A stretch of DNA of 64,000 bases from Acetobacter ghanensis (GTDB lineage: Bacteria > Pseudomonadota > Alphaproteobacteria > Acetobacterales > Acetobacteraceae), in assembly GCF_001499675.1 (NCBI RefSeq), contig NZ_LN609302.1, positions 2,203,896 through 2,267,895 on the forward strand. Reading direction: 5' to 3'. The position numbers and the translations under genes were made by a program. A model generated the notes under the pieces. The model was not told the origin of the DNA. It saw only the letters and a list, made by a program, of their open reading frames with translations, and ran no database searches. Shown piece by piece: positions 44,988-55,703 of the stretch. Each line of letters starts with the position of its first letter. The first letter of the stretch is position 1.

Positions 44988-46106
44988 TTATACCCGGCCA
45001 GCCTTCATTTTATTTTCCACGGCTGTAATATACATTTGTGCGCCAACGTTAATACGAAATCTGGCAACACGCGCTTCTACCAAATGCGTAATATCCGGTT
45101 TCTTCCGTAAAGCCTGAACAAGACCATCCGCCAAGGCCTGCGGGTTATTGGGGGGTACAACAGTGCCACAGACCCCATCATAAAAAATATCATGCACGGC
45201 AGGGGTACAATCCGTTGTCACCACATAGCGCCCCGCCTCCAGCGCCTCTAGCAGAACAGCACCATAGCCCTCCCGACGGGAGGAAAGAACAAAAATGGCG
45301 TTCTGGTCCAGATATGGGCGAATATTATCCACATACCCAACCAGCTGGACGGATTTTTCTAGCTTATGTTCCTGCACCAGCTGCTCCAACGCTGACCTGT
45401 CCTCACCCTCCCCACAAATGGTGAGTTGCGCCTGCGGGAGGCTGCGCAGCACCTGCGCAAAAGCCTTGATGAGAACATCAAACCCTTTCTGCTCCGTCAG
45501 GCGGCCCGCAGCCAGAACCGAAAGTGTGGAAGGTGGCGGCGTAGGCGGCACGCTCTTTTCTTCCAACGCGGGCAGCGGAATGACCACTGTATCTGCCCTT
45601 TGTAAAAGTGCATTACTCTCCTGCGCACTCTGCTGATCCATTGCCACGACAAGATCGCTCTTTTTCAGCAAATAGCGCATACGCAGGTTAAAGAGCGCCT
45701 GCGCAAACCTAGAGCGACCGGGTTTGTAAATAAGAGAGCTAATTTGCGTTACCAGAACAGGCCGCCGGGGCAAGGGCAAGCGGGCGAGTTCATGCGTAAC
45801 AAACCAGTGGTAGTTCCCCGGAATATAACAGAAGTCCACAGGATGAGACCCAAAGTACCCCCGCGCCAGCCGCCCAAGCCGATACATACTCCCATACCGG
45901 CGCGACAAGGAGGGAGATGCACAGACTACCCTGATCCTGTCAGACAACAGGCTGCGCATTTCCCCGACAAGGGAGGCGCAGAAGACGGTGACAGCAAACC
46001 CGTGCTCGGCCCAGTAATTTGCAAGCCTGATGGCTATTCTTTCCGCCCCACCAAATTTGAAATCGTGAATAACAATGCCAATGCTTGATACTGCGCACTG
46101 CTTCAT
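44988..46106 (-). CDS. Glycosyltransferase family 4, paralogue A
   Basis: 372 residues. The N-terminus has FKFGGAERIAIRLANYW; the C-terminal half has AAGRLTEQKGFDVLIKAF, ICGEGEDRSALEQL, and SRREGYGAVLLEALEAG with the E-x7-E motif. The ATG at 46106 is decided by a strong AAGGAGG about six bases upstream; in-frame codons up to 46139 would overlap the preceding gene. It is closely similar throughout to the GT at 47378-48517 (same GG-x-ER-x-AI-x-LANYW start), so the two look like duplicates flanking another GT. Probably one transcript with 46129-47190. Confidence 0.9.
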   Translation of the reverse strand: MKQCAVSSIGIVIHDFKFGGAERIAIRLANYWAEHGFAVTVFCASLVGEMRSLLSDRIRVVCASPSLSRRYGSMYRLGRLARGYFGSHPVDFCYIPGNYHWFVTHELARLPLPRRPVLVTQISSLIYKPGRSRFAQALFNLRMRYLLKKSDLVVAMDQQSAQESNALLQRADTVVIPLPALEEKSVPPTPPPSTLSVLAAGRLTEQKGFDVLIKAFAQVLRSLPQAQLTICGEGEDRSALEQLVQEHKLEKSVQLVGYVDNIRPYLDQNAIFVLSSRREGYGAVLLEALEAGRYVVTTDCTPAVHDIFYDGVCGTVVPPNNPQALADGLVQALRKKPDITHLVEARVARFRINVGAQMYITAVENKMKAGRV

Positions 46107-46128
46107 ACCCGCCTCCTTGGCATCTTTT

Positions 46129-47190
46129 TCAAACATCAAGAAGATGCAGCCATTTTTCTATAATACTATTGCGGGAAAACGCATTAGCCCGCGTTTGGGC
46201 TGCGGTAGAAAAGCTACGGCGGAGGTCCCTGTCATCCATCAGTTTTAATACATCCTGTGCAAAACAGGCTGTATCACCATCAGGCACAAGAAACCCTGTC
46301 TGTCCTGACACAATGATTTCCGTAGGCCCTGTTTCGCAATCGAACGAAACAATCGGTATTCCTGCTGCGCAGGCCTCCAACAAAACCATAGGCAGCCCCT
46401 CATACCGTGAGGTGGAAACCAGAATACCCGTACGGGCATACACGACACTCACGTCTTTTTGCGCTGGCAAAAACTGAACATTAACAAGAGGTGCTGCCTG
46501 CTCCTCCAGTTTTTTCAAATCCGGTCCGCTCCCTATAATCTGGAGAACCCAACCTTTGGCTCGCACATCCTGCGTTATTCTGCTCCATGCTTCCAAAAGC
46601 CGGTCAAATCCCTTTTGGGGGGTCAAACGGCCAATGGCGACAACACTCCGTGCATCCGGGTCATAGTGCACAGGGGGCAAGGCTGGAACCATATTGGGAA
46701 TACAGACCAGTTCAGCTTTTGGAGTCATGTTTTTACGCCAAAGCGTAATATCCCGTTTTGTCAGGGTTACAACCGTATCTGCCCAGCGTGCGGCAATCTG
46801 CCGCCCCCATTTGCGCTTGCGCTTACCCAGATCAACATTGCAATTAAAGTGTTCCCACACAATGCAACGAATGCCAGCCAGCTTGCAGGCCGCAACACCA
46901 TAAAAAGCATGTGTGCTTTCCACGACCACCAGAACATCCAGACGCAATGCCCGGATCTGCCTGTAGCAACGCCAGACCAGACGTGCCCAGCCACTGACCA
47001 TGGAAACGTGTTTGTTGAAAAGGGATACAGTCTGCACCCTCTGATCCAGCCCATAAACTGCTGGACCTTGAGAATAAAGTTCAATCAGGGCTACGCTGGT
47101 ATGGTCGGCCAGCCCGTTCATGACGGCACAGGCGGTCCGCTCGGTCCCCCCCAGGCCATTAATGTGCTGAATAAGAAACCCTACACGCAT
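46129..47190 (-). CDS. Glycosyltransferase family 4
   Basis: 353 residues. The N-terminal domain starts MRVGFLIQHINGLGGTERT; the donor-binding half has VVAIGRLTPQKGFDRLLEAW, IIGSGPDLKKLEEQ and TSRYEGLPMVLLEACAAG. This is a typical retaining GT4. It lies 22 bp upstream of paralogue A on the same strand, so the two are probably co-expressed. Specificity is unknown. Confidence 0.9.
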   Translation of the reverse strand: MRVGFLIQHINGLGGTERTACAVMNGLADHTSVALIELYSQGPAVYGLDQRVQTVSLFNKHVSMVSGWARLVWRCYRQIRALRLDVLVVVESTHAFYGVAACKLAGIRCIVWEHFNCNVDLGKRKRKWGRQIAARWADTVVTLTKRDITLWRKNMTPKAELVCIPNMVPALPPVHYDPDARSVVAIGRLTPQKGFDRLLEAWSRITQDVRAKGWVLQIIGSGPDLKKLEEQAAPLVNVQFLPAQKDVSVVYARTGILVSTSRYEGLPMVLLEACAAGIPIVSFDCETGPTEIIVSGQTGFLVPDGDTACFAQDVLKLMDDRDLRRSFSTAAQTRANAFSRNSIIEKWLHLLDV

Positions 47191-47377
47191 ACCAAGCCGA
47201 CCTTACGCACCCACCACAAAGTGCGCACCCTGCGGCCACGCAGCCTCTGCAATAATTACAAATGCGTTTTAATATCATCTATTTGGTCGTCAGGCCAATC
47301 CCTGTTGTGCACGCAGCACACAGGCAGCGGCAACATACGGGGCCACGCGCAAGAATGCTCCAGTGTAGAAAACAGGC

Positions 47378-48517
47378 TTAGGCGCGACGTGCATCCGTGC
47401 CAGACAGCAATAGGGACAAATAATGTCTGCCGCCATATGCAAGATGGAATGGCCGCACAGTTGCCGCCAACTTCTCACACGCAGGGGGCGGTTCAGCCTG
47501 CAGACGCAATATGGCGGCAGCCATGGCGCACGGGTCCCCAACCGACACGGCCTCCCCCACCCACGGCGCTCTCATCAGATCTTTTAATGCAGGGGTGCAA
47601 CGGGTGCTAACAATCTGGCGCCCGGCGGCCAGCGCCTCGACCAGCACAGCACCATAACTCTCTGCGTGGGATGACAGGACAAACAGACGACATGCATCCA
47701 GCCACGGACGAATACTCGCAACATATCCAGGCAACACTACGTTATCCTGCAACCCAAGCATATTAATCAGCTTTTGCAGGTTGTCCCGCTCTGGCCCCTC
47801 CCCGCAAATGGTCAAACGTATTGCAGGGTGCGTTTTTTTAACCAGAGCAATGGCCTTGATAAGGATGTCAAACCCCTTGATCGGCACCAGCCTGCCTGCC
47901 GCCAGAATATCCAGCACACCGTCCGGCACGGGCTTTAGCTCCGGCTCATCCCACACGACCGGTAGGGGAATGGCCTGCACATCATGCCGTATCAGCACCG
48001 CCTGCGCATCATGCGCCAGTGCACGGCTAACAGCCACAACGTGGTCACTCTTCCGCAGCAAAAAGCGCATACGCATATTATATAGCCACTGCCCGAAGGC
48101 TTTTCTCCCCTGCCTGAAAATAGGCGAGCTGATCTGGGAGACAATAATCGGCCTTATCCCGCTTGGTAACTGCGCCAAACGCCGGGCAACCGGCCAATGC
48201 CCATTACCCGGCACATAACAGGCCTGAACCGGATGAGCCCGAAAGTACTGCCGGGCGGCACACGCCGTCTTTTCTCCCAAATGTTTATCCGAAACAGAAG
48301 CAGGCACGGATGCGGTGTGAACAGGAATGCTGGGGCATAGCAGATCCCGCATCTCACCTTCATTGCGGCCTGCAAATACAGAAACAGCAAACCCCAGACT
48401 ACTCCAGTAATTTGCCAGCCCTATGGCAACACGCTCACTACCGCCCAGCCTGAAATCCCTTAAAACAACACCTATTTTGTAGCATATGTTGTTTTCAAAT
48501 AAATTAAGCGCAAACAT
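47378..48517 (-). CDS. Glycosyltransferase family 4, paralogue B
   Basis: 379 residues. It opens near FRLGGSERVAIGLANYWSS and continues with AAGRLVPIKGFDILIKAI, ICGEGPERDNLQKL and SSHAESYGAVLVEALAAG. Similarity to paralogue A is evident along the whole chain, including CYVPGNGHW versus CYIPGNYHW and IVSQISSPIFRQGRKAFGQ versus LVTQISSLIYKPGRSRFAQ. The two may add related sugars or act on successive acceptors. It is the first of three minus-strand GT genes; its start borders an AT-rich promoter region. Confidence 0.9.
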   Translation of the reverse strand: MFALNLFENNICYKIGVVLRDFRLGGSERVAIGLANYWSSLGFAVSVFAGRNEGEMRDLLCPSIPVHTASVPASVSDKHLGEKTACAARQYFRAHPVQACYVPGNGHWPVARRLAQLPSGIRPIIVSQISSPIFRQGRKAFGQWLYNMRMRFLLRKSDHVVAVSRALAHDAQAVLIRHDVQAIPLPVVWDEPELKPVPDGVLDILAAGRLVPIKGFDILIKAIALVKKTHPAIRLTICGEGPERDNLQKLINMLGLQDNVVLPGYVASIRPWLDACRLFVLSSHAESYGAVLVEALAAGRQIVSTRCTPALKDLMRAPWVGEAVSVGDPCAMAAAILRLQAEPPPACEKLAATVRPFHLAYGGRHYLSLLLSGTDARRA

Positions 48518-48903
48518 ATTTATTTTTCACAAAAATACTTCTCTACAAAACATGCATTATTTATGGATGTTTTAATGTAATTATAAACCTAAAAGACGTC
48601 ATATAATCCACACACACCCAAATCAATGATATAAAATTATTTTTAACCAAACGTCACAAATAGATATTATTTATGAAAAAATACTTACTTTCTCGAACAA
48701 AAATGAAAGAGGGTTATTTATATGAAATTTATATTTCAGAGCGATCATATCCAATATTTTTAACTGAATGCGCCGTTGTTGATTTTGATTTTTACTCACA
48801 ACACGCGCAAGATACCAATACCCCACCCCGAATACCGTGCGTCAATTTCCACTCACCACCAATTGGTGTAAAAGCCAGCCTTCAAGCTTTTGTGTGAGAT
48901 TGC
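48518..48903. other. AT-rich divergent promoter region between GT4 paralogue B and the flippase
   Basis: About 390 bp, strongly AT-rich, between divergent genes. A 74-codon plus-strand frame (48673-48897, starting MKKYLLSRTKMKE) ends just before the flippase; it is unrecognised and only weakly supported. Otherwise only promoter-like AT tracts are visible. Confidence 0.5.
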
Positions 48904-50232
48904 ATGGACCACAGCCCTCATTCTGTTTTTGCGCGTATTCTGGGGAATACAGGCATCCTCATCGGTAGCCGCGTGGTCAATGCCGTGTGCAGTTTTGTGT
49001 ATGTTGCATGGGCCGCACAGGCGCTGGGGTTGCAGAATTTTGGCATTATGCTGCTCGTCACCACATTTGCCGCCATGGTCTGCGATGTAACACACCTGCA
49101 ATCGTGGCAGTCCCTGTTACACTACGGCACCAGCTACTTTGAAAAAAAGCAGTTCGACCGCTTTAACGACGTGCTCATATTCTGCATTCGGGCCGACTTT
49201 ATAAGCGGGCTGGTGGGAATGCTGGCCGGACTAGCAGGCGTTGCACTTCTGGGTGGCAGCTTTATGGGGTGGAGCAAGCACATCCAGTTTGATGCCGCTT
49301 TGTGTATGCTTACTATTCTGTGCATGAACACCGGCTGGTCCACTGGAATGCTCCGGTTGTGCAACCGCTTCAAGCTTGTTCCTGTTTATGAATTTCTGAC
49401 CACCTGTGTGCGCACCGCAGGCACGGGCATTGGTTTTTTCTGCCATTTTGGCATTGGCTACTTTCTACTGGTCTGGTCATTAACCCAGTTGACCATGTTC
49501 GTGTCCTGTAGCTGTGCTGGCATTTACCTTGTTAAAAAGCATATTGGCCACTTTCCGTCCCTGTCCCGCATTCTTGGCACCAGAACACGCATTCCCGACA
49601 TCTGGTCCTATACGGTCAAAACAAGCATCAATCAGGTTCTGGAATCTTTCTTCTCGCAAGGCGCCACGCTCCTCATCGGGGGCCGACTGGGGGCGAGTGA
49701 GGCCGCCGTTTACAAAGTGGCGCGGCAGATTAGCAATGGTCTGGCCAAACCGGCCCAGTTAATGATCCCGACACTGTACCCCGAATTCATCCGTATGCGT
49801 GACGCGCAGGACTGGAAAGGCATACGGAGCGTTATTCTTAAAATATTTGGTATTATCATTGCCTTTTCGCTCATCTCCCTCATCCTCACGGCAACGGTTG
49901 GCAACCGCCTGTTTTCCTACATGCTGCATGATGTATGGCCAGAGCAGCAGACCATACTCCTGTTGCTTGTCGGTGGGTCTTTGCTGGACATCTGCCTTAT
50001 TCCACTTGAGCCCTTTCTGGTCATGGTTGGCAGAATATCCATTCTCCTGCGCTGGCGGGTTATTGTGATGTGCCTCTACTTCCCATTGCTTTTTGTGTTC
50101 ATGGGAGTTGGTGGCATTAAAGGCGCATCGCTCGAAACACTTCTGGCTTCGCTGATGATGTTTGTTGTCTGCGCGCTGCCCGTCCTGCGCCTGTTGAACC
50201 GGAAAGTCGCGCAGACACCCCACATGCAATAA
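48904..50232 (+). CDS. Polysaccharide flippase (Wzx/MATE-like, MOP superfamily)
   Basis: 442 residues with 12 or so hydrophobic segments. The N-terminus (ILIGSRVVNAVCSFVYVAWA, then ALGLQNFGIMLLV) is typical of Wzx/oligosaccharide flippases. A conserved GATLLIGGRLGASEAAVYKVAR segment lies in the middle. Such proteins move lipid-linked oligosaccharides across the inner membrane. No Wzy polymerase or chain-length regulator is seen in the island, so short repeat units or glycolipids may be exported. The propeller-protein gene follows about 77 bp downstream. Confidence 0.87.
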   Translation: MDHSPHSVFARILGNTGILIGSRVVNAVCSFVYVAWAAQALGLQNFGIMLLVTTFAAMVCDVTHLQSWQSLLHYGTSYFEKKQFDRFNDVLIFCIRADFISGLVGMLAGLAGVALLGGSFMGWSKHIQFDAALCMLTILCMNTGWSTGMLRLCNRFKLVPVYEFLTTCVRTAGTGIGFFCHFGIGYFLLVWSLTQLTMFVSCSCAGIYLVKKHIGHFPSLSRILGTRTRIPDIWSYTVKTSINQVLESFFSQGATLLIGGRLGASEAAVYKVARQISNGLAKPAQLMIPTLYPEFIRMRDAQDWKGIRSVILKIFGIIIAFSLISLILTATVGNRLFSYMLHDVWPEQQTILLLLVGGSLLDICLIPLEPFLVMVGRISILLRWRVIVMCLYFPLLFVFMGVGGIKGASLETLLASLMMFVVCALPVLRLLNRKVAQTPHMQ

Positions 50233-50309
50233 ACCACCACACCAGACATATATGACAGACCACGCCTGAAAGACGGGAACAGCAGGCCAAACAAGGAAGG
50301 ATGACGTTT

Positions 50310-51240
50310 ATGGGACTGCGCAAAGACATCTGGCGCGTTGGCATTGTCAACAGCCCCATGCATACCATTCTGGAGCGCGGATCGCTTGAGGATATGCCAG
50401 TTGTCTGGACGCCTCCCATGCGTCGTTTCTGCTTCCGTGCCGACCCATTTGGCCTCTGGCGCGATGGCAAACTGCATGTCTTTGTAGAAGATTACGACTA
50501 CCGCGTACGCGTTGGCTCCATAGATGTTTTTATCTACGATGCAGCCTTCAACCTGCTGGAACAGCGCAAGGCGCTCCAAACGCCGTGGCACCTCTCCTAC
50601 CCCTATGTCTTTGAGGCCGAGGGGGAAACCTGGATGCTACCAGAGGCCCACCATTCCGGCCGTCTTACGCTTTATCGCAGCGTCCGCTTCCCGGACCAGT
50701 GGGAGGAAGCCGCGGTGATCCCCCTTGGTGAAGACATTGCCGTGGACGCCACCCCTTTCTTTCATGATGGCTTGTGGTGGCTGTTTTACACCCCGGCCAT
50801 GCGGCCCCAGCCCGGTACGGTCGAACTCCACCTTGCCTACTGCCCCCACCCTGCTTGGCCCGCGGACGCGCCACCACGCCAATCCGGTGCGGCTGGACAG
50901 CGCCAGCACCCGCCCCGGCGGCACACCCTGCGTGCTTAATGGCAAGGTGGTTCTGCCCGTGCAGGACTGCACCTATACCTATGGTGGCGCCATACGCCCC
51001 CTGACCTTTGATGAATTGACACCAGAACGGGTCCGTACGCACGCGGGGTCTCCCATTCGTCGCCCCGCCAGCTACGCACCTTATACAGAGGGCATGCATA
51101 CGCTTGCGGCTGTTGGCGATGTCACACTGATTGACACAAAATATACAGACCTTTCTGCCCGAGGCATCGGGTTGCAGGCATGGCGGGAAGTGAAAAAACT
51201 CTCCCGCAAGGTCCTCTCCCAAAGCCAACAAAAGGGCTAG
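50310..51240 (+). pseudogene. GINT1-like five-bladed propeller protein, frameshifted
   Basis: The first frame (MGLRKDIWRVGIVN..., start chosen because AAGGAAGG lies 9 bp before ATG 50310) and a second frame join into one protein of about 309 residues if one C is removed from the C5 run at 50843-50847. The junction then reads LAYCPTLLGPRT. Features are a WxxGI start, FRADPFGLWRDGKLHVFVED, LSYPYVFEAEGETWMLPEA, DATPFFHDGLWWLFYT and HANPVRLDSASTRPGG. This repeated W/F-x-G-x-W pattern matches the N-terminal propeller of plant glucosamine inositolphosphorylceramide transferase 1. Bacterial copies are found in glycan clusters; their role is unclear. Confidence 0.7.
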
Positions 51241-51337
51241 CCAACCGTCTGACTGTCTTTGTGTGACCTGTTTGCATGGGCAGCGAGGTCATTATGCTCT
51301 GGCACGCTCATATCCATCGCCCATGCGCAAGTTCTTG

Positions 51338-51366
51338 TTGACGTGGAGACGAGTCTGCCAGTAAAA
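51338..51366 (+). promoter_or_regulatory. Possible rplU promoter
   Basis: TTGACG (51338-51343) is a good -35 element. With 17-bp spacing the -10 position holds GTAAAA, a weak match. It lies about 130 bp before rplU in the 253-bp spacer, which shows nothing else recognisable. Tentative. Confidence 0.3.
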
Positions 51367-51493
51367 GCCCCGCTGATCCACGCAGATGGAAGCATGTCGT
51401 GCAAAGTCGCGACCAAAGAATAAAAAGCGAGCTGATCTTTCGCCTGTGCCAGCGGTGCCGCGAGGGTCAAGAGATCGGAAAGAGAGACAGTTT

Positions 51494-51808
51494 ATGTTCG
51501 CAGTTATCCGCACCGGCGGCAAACAGTACCGGGTTGAGCCCAACATGGTGCTGAAGGTTGAAAAGCTGGAAGTCGAAGCCGGCTCCACAATCACCTTTGA
51601 TGACGTTCTGGCCGTTGGTGGCGAGAGCGGCACAACCATTGGCGCTCCCACTGTTGCTGGCGCAAAGGTGACGGCAACCGTCATCGCTCAGGACCGCCTC
51701 AAGAAGGTCATCATCTTCAAGAAGCGCCGTCGGCAGAACAGCCGCCGCAAAAACGGCCACCGTCAGCCGGTTACCGTTCTGCGCATTCAGGAAATCAACG
51801 CTGCCTGA
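51494..51808 (+). CDS. rplU: 50S ribosomal protein L21
   Basis: 104 residues. [17 protein letters not shown] is the standard L21 N-terminus and the tail [19 protein letters not shown] is the conserved basic region. It binds 23S rRNA. It is first in the conserved rplU-rpmA-obgE order. The ATG follows AGAGAGACAG. Confidence 0.98.
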   Translation: MFAVIRTGGKQYRVEPNMVLKVEKLEVEAGSTITFDDVLAVGGESGTTIGAPTVAGAKVTATVIAQDRLKKVIIFKKRRRQNSRRKNGHRQPVTVLRIQEINAA

Positions 51809-51859
51809 TTCCCCCAACAGGGAATAACAGACAGGTTACGACCACGGAGGACTTAGGTC

Positions 51860-52129
51860 ATGGCACAAAAAAAAGCTGGCGGTTCATCCCGTAACGGACG
51901 CGATAGCGCCGGACGCCGCCTTGGTGTTAAAAAGTTTGGTGGCGAGCAGGTTATTGCTGGCAACATCATCATTCGCCAGCGTGGCACAAAAGTAAAAGCA
52001 GGCGTGAACGTTGGCGTTGGCCGCGACCACACCCTGTTTGCTCTGGTTGACGGCAACGTGCGTTTTGAACGCCGTGCAGAAGGCCGCGTCCACGTTTCTG
52101 TTGATGCGCTGCCCCTCGCAGCCGAATAA
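51860..52129 (+). CDS. rpmA: 50S ribosomal protein L27
   Basis: 89 residues. The N-terminal [19 protein letters not shown] and [11 protein letters not shown] segments define L27, which contacts the peptidyl-transferase centre. The ATG is preceded by GGAGGACTTAGGTC. A terminator follows before obgE. Confidence 0.98.
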   Translation: MAQKKAGGSSRNGRDSAGRRLGVKKFGGEQVIAGNIIIRQRGTKVKAGVNVGVGRDHTLFALVDGNVRFERRAEGRVHVSVDALPLAAE

Positions 52130-52161
52130 TCGGGCTGGTTTTTCCAGCCTACGTTTTCTAG

Positions 52162-53250
<1,089 letters not shown>

Positions 53251-53306
53251 CCTGCCGATCTGACAATGCCATAGCTGGAGGGGGGCCTCCCCCAACGGAT
53301 TAGTCC

Positions 53307-54438
53307 ATGACCACAGACATTCCCTGCCCTTCTCTCCTACGTGCAAAACGGCTGGTTATTAAAATCGGCAGCGCACTGGTTGTGGACCCACAAAAAGCGG
53401 CTCCACGGCAGGAATGGCTGGCTAGTGTTGCGGCGGATATTGCTACCTTACGCAAACAGGGGGTGGCCGTTAGCGTTGTCTCCTCCGGGGCCATAGCTCT
53501 GGCCCGCCACACGCTGGGGCTAACGGGTGGTCCTTTGCGACTGGCCGAAAAACAGGCCGCAGCAGCGGTGGGCCAGATCAGCCTTGCGCAGGCATGGAGC
53601 CACGCCCTGTCCGCTCATGGGCTCACAGCCGCCCAACTACTGCTAACCCCCGAAGATACGGAAGACCGCAAACGTTACCTGAATGCCCGCGCAACCCTGA
53701 ACACGCTGCTGGAACTCGGTTGTGTGCCGGTCATTAATGAGAATGACACCATCGCCACGGCCGAAATCCGGTTTGGTGACAATGACCGCCTTGCGGCCCG
53801 CGTTGCGCAGATGACCGACGCTGACCAGCTTGTCCTGCTTTCGGATATTGACGGGCTCTACACAGCCGACCCGCGCACCAACCCCAATGCGCAGCACCTG
53901 CCTGTTATTGAATGCCTGACGCCAGAAATTGAAGCTATGGGAGGTGAACCCCCCACCGGGCTACTCCTCTGGCGGTATGCGTACCAAACTGCTGGCCGCC
54001 AATATTGCCACCCGCTCCGGGTGTGCCATGGCCATTGCCATTGGCAAAACCATGCACCCGCTCCAAGCTCTGATGGATGGCGCACGCTGCTCGTGGTTTT
54101 TGCCGCAAACCAACGGTCATACAGGCCGCAAACAATGGATTGCAGGCAGCCTGAACCCCACGGGTGAAATTAAGGTTGATGCGGGTGCGGTCGATGCCCT
54201 GCGCAAAGGGGGCTCCTTGCTACCAGCGGGTGTGCTGGCCGTGCAGGGTAACTTTACACAAGGGGATCTGGTGGAAGTGGTGGACCCTAACGGGCGCATT
54301 CTCGCCCACGGGCTTGCCGCTTATGACGCAGAGGACGCACGCCGCATAGCCGGACACCACTCAAGCGAGACAGCCAGCATTCTGGGCTGGCAAGGTCGGG
54401 ACGAGATCATCCACCGCGATGATCTCGTTATGGTCTGA
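53307..54438 (+). pseudogene. proB: Glutamate 5-kinase, frameshifted
   Basis: The kinase part starts at ATG 53307 ([46 protein letters not shown]). The frame changes at the C6 run 53949-53954. Removing one C restores [18 protein letters not shown], the expected ATP-site loop, and continues into the C-terminal PUA domain (AGVLAVQGNFTQGDLVEVVD), ending at 54438. The rebuilt protein has about 377 residues, normal for ProB. It starts proline synthesis from glutamate and often follows obgE. Because loss would cause proline auxotrophy, a sequence error is more likely than real decay. Confidence 0.88.
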
Positions 54439-54474
54439 CCAGACTGGTATAACCAGTCCGCCCCGCAAACAGGC

Positions 54475-55140
54475 TTATGGTCTGTTGCGGGATGGAAAAT
54501 GCAGCACGGGTTCCGCCCGCCCCGTATGGTCATCATACCGCGCATCAGACACAGGTGAGCGTGCAGGCGGTGCATCGTGCGAGAAGTCCGGCCTGTATGC
54601 GACCTGATTAGCATCCGGCGCCTTTTGGCGGCGCAGGATTTCCGCGCCACTTTCCACTTCCCCGGTATCGGCTTCATGCCACGGCATCCGCCGGGCGGGG
54701 GCAGGTTTATACGGGTCCGCTTCCATATGTGGGGTTGGTGGGGCTTCCTGCCGGGGTTCATATGCATCCGACACCCGTGGAGCGCGCAGCTCGGCAAAGA
54801 CAGGCACACTGCGGGGAGAGTGGCTCTTTTCCGCCACAGGACGGCGCACCTCCTCCACCACGGGCCTGTTGTCTTTGCCTTCCTCCCGCCGGGCAAGGGG
54901 AAGCGGCCCTTCGGGCGTACCATTGGTCCACCCGGTGGCTGCCGCATTCCCCTGCATGGCGCGCGAGCGCATTTCCGCCTGAAGTTCCTCCAACTGGAGG
55001 GACAGTTCAGCCAGCCTGCTTTTGACGCCAAAAACAGCAAAAGGCATCATCATAAACGCAAGCCCGAACACAATGCCAACCGCCAGAACCAGCAACTGGC
55101 CCCAAAGCGGCATCCATTCGGGAAAAGACAATGTCATCAT
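54475..55140 (-). CDS. Membrane-anchored protein with disordered tail, unknown function
   Basis: 221 residues, not recognised as a named family. One strong hydrophobic segment (LLVLAVGIVFGLAFMMMPFAVFG, roughly residues 16-38) is followed by a short coiled coil (KSRLAELSLQLEELQAEM). The remaining 150 residues are Pro, Arg and Glu rich and probably disordered. This looks like an inner-membrane protein with a cytoplasmic extension. It lies 42 bp downstream of the DUF2312 gene on the same strand and may be co-transcribed. Confidence 0.7.
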   Translation of the reverse strand: MMTLSFPEWMPLWGQLLVLAVGIVFGLAFMMMPFAVFGVKSRLAELSLQLEELQAEMRSRAMQGNAAATGWTNGTPEGPLPLARREEGKDNRPVVEEVRRPVAEKSHSPRSVPVFAELRAPRVSDAYEPRQEAPPTPHMEADPYKPAPARRMPWHEADTGEVESGAEILRRQKAPDANQVAYRPDFSHDAPPARSPVSDARYDDHTGRAEPVLHFPSRNRP

Positions 55141-55182
55141 GAAAAGCCGTCCCGACCTTGTGTTGCGCCTGCGCGGATGATC

Positions 55183-55443
55183 TTACATGCCCAGAGCACG
55201 GCGGTAGATGTCCAGCAGGGTTTCCTGCTCTTCCACTTCCGACGGTTCCTGCTTGCGCAGACGAATAATCTGACGAATGACCTTTACATCAAACCCGGCT
55301 GATTTGGCCTCGGTAAAAATGTCTTTAATGTCACCGGCCAGCGCCTTACGCTCTTCTTCCAGCCGTTCAACCCGTTCGATAATGCTTCTCAGACGGTCTG
55401 CGGCAATGCCGCCTACTGCTGCGTCCTCTTGTTCGCCATCCAT
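55183..55443 (-). CDS. DUF2312 protein (GapR-like DNA-binding protein)
   Basis: 86 residues from ATG 55443, which has AGGGAG upstream. The sequence from IAADRLRSIIERVERLEEERKALAGDI to KEAKSAGFD-type and VIRQIIRLRK segments matches DUF2312. Caulobacter GapR, a chromosome-structuring protein that binds overtwisted DNA, is in this family. An in-frame start 13 codons earlier (55482) lacks family-like residues. Small size and helical coiled-coil pattern fit well. Confidence 0.9.
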   Translation of the reverse strand: MDGEQEDAAVGGIAADRLRSIIERVERLEEERKALAGDIKDIFTEAKSAGFDVKVIRQIIRLRKQEPSEVEEQETLLDIYRRALGM

Positions 55444-55703
55444 GTTCGGCTCCCTTTGTTGCGCATCGTATCTCAGGCTCATGAATCCGGGAGAACAAAA
55501 CCCGTATCCTGCCGGTTACCAAAGGCGCGGGCTTATCGTGCCGCGTGCATGTGGTCAATGATCACACAGCATTCTAACCCTTGCAAACACGTCTTGAGCC
55601 TTCCATAAGCTGAACAGATTTTATGCGTTGTGGCACGTCAACGCGCGTCAACACCCAGTATTGGCGGCGGCCTTGCCATCCACCCTTGCGGGAATGTGTT
55701 CTT

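Noticed and set aside
48673..48897. 74-codon frame before the flippase
   Set aside because: AT-rich, no family features, no clear ribosome site. Described under the intergenic region rather than called as a gene.
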